Shown here in pieces: positions 1 to 6,921 of a stretch of 8,393 nucleotides of DNA. Under the pieces are notes generated by a model. It saw only the letters and a list, made by a program, of their open reading frames with translations, had not been told where the DNA came from and ran no database searches. Origin of the DNA: an uncultured Lachnospiraceae bacterium (GTDB taxonomy: Bacteria > Bacillota > Clostridia > Lachnospirales > Lachnospiraceae); the NCBI GenBank assembly GCA_946633495.1, contig CAMPAX010000096.1, positions 1 through 8,393 on the forward strand, written 5' to 3'. The translations under genes and the position numbers were made by a program. Position 1 is the stretch's first letter, and each line of letters begins with the position of its first letter.

Positions 1-2
1 CC

Positions 3-2288
3 GAACTGGCGGAGTCCGGGGCGGATGCCGCGCAGGAAGCGGCGGAAGTGTCCCAATCGAAGGCTCTTCTTACATCAGCGGATACCGACGAGGAGGATCT
101 TCCTTCCGAGGAGGGGTTTATCATCGGAGCCGACGGGGAAACGTATTATATTAACGGCGATGGAATCGTACTTACTGACCAGATCATCACGGTATCCGAT
201 AAGCAGTACTATCTGACGGAGTCCGGGGCGCTTCTTAAATCGGGAGCAGTCCTTCTGGATGGGATCATTTATCGTGCAAATAAATACGGAGAACTGAGCG
301 TAAAGGCCGGCTGGATTGAGATCGACAGTGACTGGTATTATACCAGGTCGGACGGCTCACTGCGTGTCAATCAGTGGATCAGCGGCAAATACTTCGTGAA
401 GGAAGATGGGAAGATGGCAACGGATTCCATCATTTCCTGGGGCGAAAAGCTTTATTATGTGAATAACAGCGGTCTCTGGGTGAGTGAGATCGGCTGGGTG
501 AAGCATCAGAAGAACTGGTACTATGTCAATAAAGACGGATACCTTGAGGTGGATTCCATCATAGCGGACGACAAGAAGATGTACTATTTGGACGAGTCCG
601 GAAAGATGGTGACGAAGACCATCGTTTTTGTTGAGGACGAATGGTATTACTATGCCGGAGTTACCGGTGCGTTCCGTGATAAAGAGGGCTGGATCCAGTG
701 TGACGGTGACTGGTACTATCTTGGAGAGGATGGAAGAGTTCGCTGCAACGCAACTGCGCTGGATGCCAGTGGGAAACGCTTCTATCTCGGCGATGACGGA
801 AAGATGGTAAGGAATGAGATCATTGTTTTAGATGAGGTCATGTTCTGGGCAGGAAAGGACGGTGCGTTCCGGGCGAAGGAAGGCTGGATTCAGATCGGCG
901 AGGACTGGTATTACACTGAGGCGGATGGATCCTTCCGCAGAAATGCATTTGTTAAAACATCTGCAACGAAGCAGTATTACATGAATGATGTTGGAAAAAT
1001 GGTGGCCAGCACGATCATTTTATATGATGAGCAGCTGTATTATCTTGATAAGAATGGTCTTGTGAAGATGAATAAAGGCTGGATGAAGCTGGATGGACGG
1101 TGGTATTATGCCATTGGTGACGGGAAGATCATGCGGAATCGGGTGCTGGAGTATAAGGGAAAACTTTACTTCATGGGCGATGATGGCCATATGATCGAAA
1201 ATGACGGCGTGGTGACAATGGACAAAGGGTATCTTGCGGATGCGGATGGGGTTCTGTCTCCGGTAACCGGCTGGTTCAAGTCGGGCGGGCTCTGGTATCG
1301 TGCGGATAAGAATTCCAACCTTGTTAAGGACTGCTTCGTTACGACTTCCGGCAAGGAGTATTATCTGGATCTCTTCGGGGTGATGCAGGACAACTGCTTC
1401 TTCTATTACGGGGATGATCTGATGTATGCCAAAAAGGGCGGAGAGGTGCGCAGAAAAGGCGGCTGGATGGATCTGGACGGACACTGGTTCTTCTCAAACC
1501 CCGAAGGTGTTTTCTATCGCGGTGTCGCCATGAAGATCAAAGGCGTAAAGTATTATTTCAATTCAGACGGCAGCATGCGCGAAACCGCAGAATACTATTA
1601 CAGCGGATATATCAAGGATACGTCCTATACTGAGATCGATGGAAGACGCTACCACGTGGATGCCAACGGAAATATCGATTCCTGGTTCGGCATCGATGTA
1701 TCAGGGTATCAGGATATCATCGATTGGGACAAGGTAGCGGCGGACGGAGTGGACTTCGCGTTCATTCGCGTGGGCGGACGTTTCATGGCTTCCGGTGAGA
1801 TCTATGATGACAGCAAGACCTGGCGGAATTTAGAGGAGGCAACGCGGGTAGGAATTCCCGTGGGTGTTTATTTCTTCTCGCAGGCGGTAACGATCGAAGA
1901 GGCAATCGAGGAAGCAGATTATACGCTGGAACGGATCAAAGGGTATGACGTCCAGCTCCCGGTGGTCATTGACACGGAAAATACCAACGGAGGACGACAG
2001 AATTATATCACTCCGCAGGAGAGAACCGATATCATCAAGGCATTCTGTGAACGGGTTGCTGCGGCAGGCTATACGCCTATGTATTATGCAGGTATGGGCT
2101 ACTGCGTCGATGGCTACGTGCTGTATGAACAGTTATCGGAGTATATGCATTGGTGTGCACAGTACTGGAAGCGGAATCAGTGTGATGATTTCGGCGTGCC
2201 GTATCAGATCTGGCAGTACACGGAAAAGGGTAAGATCGACGGCATCTACGGAGGCGTAGATTGCAATATCTGGTATCGCAATTATTGA
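3..2288 (+). CDS. Cell-wall-binding repeat protein with C-terminal GH25 lysozyme domain (5' end missing)
   Basis: The frame is open from the first complete codon (3) to TGA at 2286-2288, so 761 residues are visible and the true start and any signal peptide lie upstream. A GTG at 48 is an internal codon of the same frame; the Ala/Glu-rich residues before it look like the end of an acidic linker. From 114 to 1682 the protein is eight super-repeats of aromatic GW/WYY hairpins (CW_binding / choline-binding style, divergent). From about 1683 comes a GH25 domain: it opens with GIDVSGYQ (Asp565 of the visible chain), has VVIDTEN (Asp657, Glu659, matching the catalytic D-x-E of the family), and ends with IWQYTEKGKIDGI and a VDCN motif. 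GH25 enzymes cleave the MurNAc-GlcNAc beta-1,4 bond of peptidoglycan, so this is probably an exported muramidase/autolysin. It is followed after 44 bases by another wall-binding enzyme with no terminator visible between them. The GH25 call is firm; the ligand of the repeats is unknown. Confidence 0.93.
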   Translation, partial: ELAESGADAAQEAAEVSQSKALLTSADTDEEDLPSEEGFIIGADGETYYINGDGIVLTDQIITVSDKQYYLTESGALLKSGAVLLDGIIYRANKYGELSVKAGWIEIDSDWYYTRSDGSLRVNQWISGKYFVKEDGKMATDSIISWGEKLYYVNNSGLWVSEIGWVKHQKNWYYVNKDGYLEVDSIIADDKKMYYLDESGKMVTKTIVFVEDEWYYYAGVTGAFRDKEGWIQCDGDWYYLGEDGRVRCNATALDASGKRFYLGDDGKMVRNEIIVLDEVMFWAGKDGAFRAKEGWIQIGEDWYYTEADGSFRRNAFVKTSATKQYYMNDVGKMVASTIILYDEQLYYLDKNGLVKMNKGWMKLDGRWYYAIGDGKIMRNRVLEYKGKLYFMGDDGHMIENDGVVTMDKGYLADADGVLSPVTGWFKSGGLWYRADKNSNLVKDCFVTTSGKEYYLDLFGVMQDNCFFYYGDDLMYAKKGGEVRRKGGWMDLDGHWFFSNPEGVFYRGVAMKIKGVKYYFNSDGSMRETAEYYYSGYIKDTSYTEIDGRRYHVDANGNIDSWFGIDVSGYQDIIDWDKVAADGVDFAFIRVGGRFMASGEIYDDSKTWRNLEEATRVGIPVGVYFFSQAVTIEEAIEEADYTLERIKGYDVQLPVVIDTENTNGGRQNYITPQERTDIIKAFCERVAAAGYTPMYYAGMGYCVDGYVLYEQLSEYMHWCAQYWKRNQCDDFGVPYQIWQYTEKGKIDGIYGGVDCNIWYRNY
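114..1682 (+). repeat. Eight 64-74-residue wall-binding super-repeats (period about 195 bp)
   Basis: The units begin with Gly-Trp (Gly-Phe in the first) at 114, 309, 492, 687, 882, 1077, 1269 and 1461. Their lengths are 65, 61, 65, 65, 65, 64, 64 and 74 residues. Each unit holds three hairpins: a canonical GWxxxxxxWYY...DG element, a K-x-YY(L/M/F)...(D/G)G-(K/H/V)M element, and a degenerate third hairpin that often ends in G-A-F-R or similar. So the basic repeat of about 21 residues is organised as a triplet, and only the first of each triplet keeps the GW signature. The last unit runs directly into the GH25 domain. Confidence 0.85.
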
Positions 2289-2321
2289 TCGGATCGTTAA
2301 AAAAGTAATAGTAAAAGAAGT

Positions 2322-2325
2322 GGAG
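2322..2325 (+). promoter_or_regulatory. Ribosome binding site deciding the start of the esterase-like gene
   Basis: GGAG lies 7 bases before the ATG at 2333 but only 1 base before the ATG at 2327. The spacing favours 2333 as the real start, which removes two residues (Met-Trp) from the longest reading. Confidence 0.7.
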
Positions 2326-2332
2326 TATGTGG

Positions 2333-5300
2333 ATGACCGGAAGACATTGGTTTAAAAGAAAATGTATATTATTGCCCGGTGTTTTTGCTGTGGCAGGCTT
2401 CGCTCTTTCGGTTTCGCATATGGATGTACATGCAGAAACTTCGAGGATTTCCCCGGAGGAACAGGTAGTTCTTTCGGCGGAGGAAAGCAAGGAACCGGCG
2501 GCAGGAGACTCTTCCGAAGAGGATAGAATTTCAGAGAATTTGGATGCTTTGGCAAAGGAAGGATCGGCAGCAAACAAGGAAAATGCTTCGGCAGAAAATA
2601 ATTTATCAGATAGTGATGGCCTTTCGGATAGAGAAGATCTGCCCGCTGATGATGGCGATTCCGAAGAGGGGGATGCTCTGTTAAACGGTGACAGCAGATC
2701 CACTGAGGGGGATGCTTTATCGAGTGAAGGAGATTCCGAAAAGTCGGATGCTTTATCAGACGGTGAAAGTGGTTCTGCTGAGGGGGATATTTCATCTGAC
2801 GCAGGCGACCCCGCTGCGGGAGATATTTTATCAAATGATAGCAGCGATTCCCTGGAGGGAGAACTTTTGCTGGTTGAGAGTGGCTTCAGCAAGAGGGATC
2901 CGGTTTCAATCAGCGAAGAGGAAGAAAAGGATCCTTACGTCTCGGGCAAAGAGGAATCCGAAACGATATTGCATCCGGGAGAATCTTCTTTGGGCAGCGG
3001 AAATCGTGTCTGGTTCTTAAATGTGTCCGGAGGTACTTTTAATTCCGACATGATCCTGGTGGAATCCGAAGGCCGCTTTGGACTTATCGATGCCGGAAAT
3101 CGTTACTCGGACTGGATCGTGGACTCGGATGGAACAGAGTATTATGTGCCGTGGATTTATGAAGACGGCACCTCTGCTCATCTTTCCTGTCAGGTCCAGG
3201 GGAGAAATGGGAAAGACGCCGCCATTTTTATGGTGGAAACTCTTGGAGTGACACATTTGGATTTTATCATCGGGACACATTCTCATTCCGATCATATCGG
3301 AGGAATTCCGGAGATTGCGGCTCTTCTGGTAGAAGATGAGACGGGGATCCATTCTCTGATAGATGAACATACGATCTTTCTGAAGAAAGAATATCATCAC
3401 ATCAATTCAACGCAGGATGACCTGGGTGAGGAAACCAGTGAACTGTCCTGGCATACGCAGGCCTTCGACTATCAGGCAGTGCAGGCGGTGGAAGAGCATG
3501 GGGGAATGGTGCTGGATATAAGCCGGGGCCTTATGACTTCCGATGAGGCACAGCCGGAATTGGATTACAGTGATATTACGGAACCCCTGAACGGAAAATA
3601 TGAGCAGGGGGACCCGGAAAATTGGTATGATGATTCCTTTGAGTTTTTGTTTGGAGATTTTCTGATACGTCTGTACAATCTTTTTTCGGTTCAGGCGGCG
3701 AGAGACGATAATGTGAATTCCATAGCGGCGGTGATCACCGATGGCAGGCATTTCCTGTTCACAGCGGGAGATCTGGATATGGATTACGGAGTGCAGCAGA
3801 AGATCGCCGAGAAGGTTGCCTGGGATTTTGGAGTGATGGATGTGATAAAGGCCAGCCATCACGGGATTGCTATTTCCAGGGGACATCTGGATTCTCTTCA
3901 ACCGGGGATCGTGGTTACTACGGCGGCTCGTACAAAGCCGACCTCTGTGGCAACTGACGGCAATTACTCGGCAGGGCTTTATTATGCGGGAGAAAAGTAT
4001 GGTACCGTATCCTATGAAGTTGGGGCATCTGACCGGGGGATCGTGGTGGAATTCGGGGATGAGGATCTAAGTGTGGTTCAGCTGACGGGAACTGCAGAAG
4101 AGGCTGCCTTTATCTCTGCGGAGAATTGTAAAACCGACGTCCCCAAAAGAAACGGCTGGGTAAGATGGACAGAAATCAGCAGGGATGAAAATGGAAAAAA
4201 CATAATAAATTATTATTATTTCATTGATAACCATCCGGTTACGGGGTGGAATGAGATCGATGGAAACAGGTATTATTTCGATCCGGAAGGCTTCATGTAC
4301 CGGGGCTGGCTGGAGGAAGAGGGGAATATCTGGTTCCTTCAGGCGTCCGGCGTGATGCGGACCGGCTGGATGAGATGGGATGATCAGGTGTTTTATTTTG
4401 ATCCGGAGGAAGGTGTATCTGTCACGGGCTGGATCCTGAGCGGCGATAAAACCTATTATCTGACGGAAGATCAACAGTGGCTGACCGGCTTTCATATGAT
4501 GGATGGAGAGGGGTACTTTTTCCGAAATAATGGCGTAATGGCCACCGGATGGGTGAAAACGGAAGACGGATATCGGCATTTTGATCCGGAAGGTCATATG
4601 CAGTCGGACTGGCTTGTGCTGGAAGAGGGAATATATTATCTGGAAAACGGGATCATGGTAACTGGCTGGCTGGATCTGTCGGAGGATGAGAAGTACTATT
4701 TTGACCGGCTGGGCTGTATGGTTACGGGCTGGCAGAATGTGGACGGATCGGTGTATTACTTTGATGGAACCGGTAAGATGCAGACGGGCTGGTTCTATGA
4801 TGATGAAAAATGGTTTTATCTTGCACCCGAAGGAAATCGTGTGGATGGCTGGGTGAGGATCCCGGAGGGAGTCTTCTATACAGATCCGGAAGAGGGGATG
4901 CAGACGGGTTGGCAGGAAATTGAGGGTGAATTCTATTTCTTTGGAACGGACGGCAGCATGAAGACCGGCTGGAAGTCGGAGAATGGGGTCTGGTATTACT
5001 TTTCCGAGGACGGATCCATGGTACGTGGCTGGGGAGAGATTGACGGGAAGCGGTATTATTTCTCGGAAGCGGGCATTATGATGACCGACTGGATCAAGGT
5101 CGAGGGAAAATGGTATTACCTCACCGCAAAAGGTGTCATGGTAACCGGCTGGAAGAAGCTGGACGGAAAATGGTATTATTTCCGGGACGGCGGGGCTATG
5201 GCAGCCGGCTGGGAAAATGCAGACGGGAAATGGTATTATTTCAAGAATAACGGAACCATGGAGACCGGCTGGAAGAAGCTGGGCGGAAAGTGGTATTTTT

Positions 5301-5632
5301 TTGCCGATAACGGAGCCATGATCACCGGTTGGAAGAAGCTGGGCGGAAAGTGGTATTATTTCCTGGAGCAAGGCTCCATGGCGGCCGGCTGGAAAGAGGT
5401 GGACGGAAAGTGGTATTACTTTGCGGATAACGGGTCCATGATCACCGGCTGGAAAAAACTGAATGGAATATGGTACTATTTTACGGCGAAAGGGAAGATG
5501 GTCGTTGGCTGGCAGCTGATAAACGGGACCTGGTATTATTTTAATGAGAAGGGTGCCATGCTTACGGGCGAGAATCTGATCAACGGACAGTGGTATCAGT
5601 TCCGGGAAAACGGTGCATGGATCGAGGCGTGA
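2333..5632 (+). CDS. Secreted Pce-like metallo-beta-lactamase-fold hydrolase with about 23 cell-wall-binding repeats
   Basis: The protein is 1099 residues from the ATG at 2333. A signal peptide comes first: basic n-region (KRK at 8-10), hydrophobic core at about 11-28, likely cleavage after DVHA at 34. Residues 35-223 are an acidic Ser/Asp/Glu linker. Residues 224 to about 584 are a metallo-beta-lactamase-fold module: THSHSDHIGG gives His316, His318, Asp320 and His321, AGDLD gives Asp480, and KASHHG gives His509/510. Its order of motifs (FLNV start, THxHSDHIG, FLKK, FGDxxIxLYN, DDNxNS, GDLD, HH) follows my recollection of the catalytic module of pneumococcal phosphorylcholine esterase Pce/CbpE, which also carries choline-binding repeats; no alignment was run. 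From about 608 to the end are GW/WYYF repeats that should anchor the protein to the wall. In Pce the enzyme removes phosphorylcholine from teichoic acid; the substrate here is inferred only, and a phosphodiesterase or nuclease of the ComEC-like branch is an alternative. No terminator is visible upstream, so co-transcription with the lysozyme gene is plausible. Confidence 0.88.
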   Translation: MTGRHWFKRKCILLPGVFAVAGFALSVSHMDVHAETSRISPEEQVVLSAEESKEPAAGDSSEEDRISENLDALAKEGSAANKENASAENNLSDSDGLSDREDLPADDGDSEEGDALLNGDSRSTEGDALSSEGDSEKSDALSDGESGSAEGDISSDAGDPAAGDILSNDSSDSLEGELLLVESGFSKRDPVSISEEEEKDPYVSGKEESETILHPGESSLGSGNRVWFLNVSGGTFNSDMILVESEGRFGLIDAGNRYSDWIVDSDGTEYYVPWIYEDGTSAHLSCQVQGRNGKDAAIFMVETLGVTHLDFIIGTHSHSDHIGGIPEIAALLVEDETGIHSLIDEHTIFLKKEYHHINSTQDDLGEETSELSWHTQAFDYQAVQAVEEHGGMVLDISRGLMTSDEAQPELDYSDITEPLNGKYEQGDPENWYDDSFEFLFGDFLIRLYNLFSVQAARDDNVNSIAAVITDGRHFLFTAGDLDMDYGVQQKIAEKVAWDFGVMDVIKASHHGIAISRGHLDSLQPGIVVTTAARTKPTSVATDGNYSAGLYYAGEKYGTVSYEVGASDRGIVVEFGDEDLSVVQLTGTAEEAAFISAENCKTDVPKRNGWVRWTEISRDENGKNIINYYYFIDNHPVTGWNEIDGNRYYFDPEGFMYRGWLEEEGNIWFLQASGVMRTGWMRWDDQVFYFDPEEGVSVTGWILSGDKTYYLTEDQQWLTGFHMMDGEGYFFRNNGVMATGWVKTEDGYRHFDPEGHMQSDWLVLEEGIYYLENGIMVTGWLDLSEDEKYYFDRLGCMVTGWQNVDGSVYYFDGTGKMQTGWFYDDEKWFYLAPEGNRVDGWVRIPEGVFYTDPEEGMQTGWQEIEGEFYFFGTDGSMKTGWKSENGVWYYFSEDGSMVRGWGEIDGKRYYFSEAGIMMTDWIKVEGKWYYLTAKGVMVTGWKKLDGKWYYFRDGGAMAAGWENADGKWYYFKNNGTMETGWKKLGGKWYFFADNGAMITGWKKLGGKWYYFLEQGSMAAGWKEVDGKWYYFADNGSMITGWKKLNGIWYYFTAKGKMVVGWQLINGTWYYFNEKGAMLTGENLINGQWYQFRENGAWIEA
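2630..2893 (+). repeat. Acidic 12-13-residue quasi-repeat in the linker of the esterase-like protein
   Basis: About seven consecutive units can be read, with a consensus near G/S-D-A/I-L-S-x-x-x-S-x-S-x-E. Examples are GDALLNGDSRSTE, SDALSDGESGSAE and GDILSNDSSDSLE. The period is 36-39 bp, and copies share short DNA blocks such as gagggggat and gatgctttatc. The segment has no aromatic binding signature, so it is most likely a flexible, highly negative spacer between the signal peptide and the catalytic module. Confidence 0.65.
4244..5632 (+). repeat. About 23 tandem GW/WYYF wall-binding repeats, the last 12 in exact 60-bp register
   Basis: The units average 20 residues with consensus GWKK(L)DGKWYYF..(N)G.M.T, the choline-binding / CW_binding (Pfam PF01473-like) pattern. 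A divergent unit precedes them at about 4154. Early units are degenerate (for example GFHMMDGEGYFF, DWLVLEEGIYYL). From 4907 onward units start every 60 bases (4907, 4967, 5027 and so on to 5567) and grow more alike; those at 5147-5506 share GWKK/GKWYYF and almost the same DNA. The last unit (GENLINGQWYQF) lacks the Trp of GW and ends the protein. Confidence 0.92.
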
Positions 5633-5781
5633 GGTGACCGGGAAACATAGGAGTTATCGGTATCAGCCTGACGGAATGGGAAACCTTCACGCGACTATAT
5701 TGGATGAAAACAGTGCAAACAAGTGTCGGGCAGGCTTTAAAAGCGGACACTGTAATGATCAGGAAATCAGAGGATGGGACT
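5633..5781 (+). other. 149-base gap between surface-protein genes and glycan genes
   Basis: No hairpin followed by T-run and no well-spaced -35/-10 pair is visible. TATATT at 5696-5701 has only a poor -35 candidate (CTGACG at 5668) with a 22-base spacer. The frame of the aminotransferase is open here back to 5638, with ATG codons at 5704 and 5755, but neither has a good ribosome binding site and the residues before 5782 do not look like the family's N-terminus. Confidence 0.5.
5769..5774 (+). promoter_or_regulatory. Ribosome binding site for the aminotransferase
   Basis: AGAGGA sits 7 bases before the ATG at 5782. Together with the family-typical N-terminus MEFRDLKRQY it supports 5782 over the upstream in-frame ATGs. 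Confidence 0.6.
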
Positions 5782-6921
5782 ATGGAATTTCGGGATTTAA
5801 AAAGACAATACGAAGTTTTGAAAAGGGAAATCGACGAGAGAACCGCAAATGTGATCGCTTCCGCTCATTTTATCTCCGGACCGGAGGTGAAGGAACTGGA
5901 GAAGAAACTGGCGGAATATGTTGGCGTGAAGCATTGCGTTACCTGCGCGAACGGGACAGATGCGCTGACGCTTGCCTGCATGGTATGGCAGGTGGGACCG
6001 AAAGATGCGGTGTTTGTGCCGGATTTCACTTTCTTCTCCAGCGGAGAGTCCCCGGCAGCTCTGGGGGCGCATATTGTCTTCGTGGATGTGGACCGGGAAA
6101 CTTTTAATATGGATCCCGTAAAACTGGAACAGGCGGTTGAGGCGGTAAAAAAAGAAGGCAGATATCAGCCGAAGGTTGTTGTGGCGGTGGATCTTTTCGG
6201 ACAGCCGGCGGATTATTCCAGGATCCGTCCGATCTGTGACAAGTATGGAATGTATCTTCTGGAGGATGGAGCCCAGGGATTCGGCGGTGAGATCCGTACC
6301 GGAAATACGGCCGGAAAAGCCTGCAGTTTCGGTGATATTTCCACCACCAGCTTTTTCCCGGCAAAACCACTGGGATGCTATGGCGACGGCGGGGCAGTAT
6401 TTACCGATAATGATGATTGGGAAGCTCTGCTTCGGAGCTATGCTGTGCATGGAAAAAGTGTGGAAAGCAAGTACGATAATCTTCGTCTTGGGATGAACAG
6501 TCGACTGGATACTCTGCAGGCAGCGATCCTTCTGCCGAAGTTAGAGGCTTTTCGGGCTTCTGAGGTGGAAGCGGTGAATCAGGTAGCCGATTGGTATCGA
6601 GAGTTTCTGGCTGATACGGATATCGTGGCCCCTGCCGTAAAACAGGGATTCCTCAGCAGCTGGGCACAGTTTACCGTAAAACTGCCCGGACGACTGAAGA
6701 GAGAGGCAGTCCAGGCAGCACTGAAGGAGGCCGGGATCCCGTCCATGGTATATTATATGAAGCCCATGCATTTACAGGCGGCATTTGCAGGTACGGGAAG
6801 TGAGAAGGCCAGGTGTCCTGTGACGGAGGAACTTTGCAAATGTGTTCTCAGTCTGCCCATGCATCCTTATATGACCAGAGAAGAAGTGGAGTTTGTTGTA
6901 AAGGAGCTGAAACGTTTATGA
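5782..6921 (+). CDS. DegT/DnrJ/EryC1/StrS (WbpE-type) PLP-dependent sugar aminotransferase
   Basis: The protein is 379 residues, normal for the family, and cytoplasmic. These enzymes move an amino group, usually from glutamate, onto a nucleotide-linked keto-sugar via pyridoxal phosphate. Seen in the sequence: the N-terminal MEFRDLKRQY and HFISGPEVKELE, the CANGTDAL phosphate-binding segment, LLEDGAQGFGG (Asp162 contacts the PLP ring nitrogen, Gln165), and TSFFPAKPLGCYGDGGA with the Schiff-base Lys195. The SRLDTLQAAILLPKLEAF and LSLPMHPYM segments are those I associate most closely with Pseudomonas WbpE, which aminates a UDP-3-keto-GlcNAcA intermediate at C3. That substrate is inferred; other 3- or 4-keto-sugars are possible because the family is broad. 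Its stop overlaps the start of the next gene (ATGA), indicating a shared mRNA and a shared surface-polysaccharide pathway. The family call is secure. Confidence 0.93.
   Translation: MEFRDLKRQYEVLKREIDERTANVIASAHFISGPEVKELEKKLAEYVGVKHCVTCANGTDALTLACMVWQVGPKDAVFVPDFTFFSSGESPAALGAHIVFVDVDRETFNMDPVKLEQAVEAVKKEGRYQPKVVVAVDLFGQPADYSRIRPICDKYGMYLLEDGAQGFGGEIRTGNTAGKACSFGDISTTSFFPAKPLGCYGDGGAVFTDNDDWEALLRSYAVHGKSVESKYDNLRLGMNSRLDTLQAAILLPKLEAFRASEVEAVNQVADWYREFLADTDIVAPAVKQGFLSSWAQFTVKLPGRLKREAVQAALKEAGIPSMVYYMKPMHLQAAFAGTGSEKARCPVTEELCKCVLSLPMHPYMTREEVEFVVKELKRL

Noticed and set aside
2289..2332. Possible terminator or promoter between the two surface-protein genes
   Set aside because: The 44 bases contain A-rich sequence and two GATC words but no stem with a T-run and no -35/-10 pair.
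2077..2892. Ser/Pro-rich open frame on the - strand
   Set aside because: It spans the end of the lysozyme gene, the intergenic gap and the acidic linker of the next gene. Its Ser/Leu richness is the complement of the Asp/Glu/Ser codons, with no recognisable domain.
4067..5371. Long open frame on the - strand (434 codons) opposite the wall-binding repeats
   Set aside because: It is the antisense of the 60-bp repeat array, so its repetitive Pro/His/Ile-rich translation simply mirrors the repeats. It has no convincing ribosome binding site and overlaps a well-supported gene completely.
5704..5781. N-terminal extension of the aminotransferase from ATG 5704 (or ATG 5755)
   Set aside because: There is no good ribosome binding site before either codon, the extra residues are not part of the family pattern, and ATG 5782 has AGAGGA at 7 bases and the typical MEFRDLKRQY start.
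6813..6917. Upstream extension of the glycosyltransferase frame
   Set aside because: It would lie inside the aminotransferase gene, and the translated residues do not resemble a GT-B start, whereas ATG 6918 begins the usual MRICFVAEANS segment.
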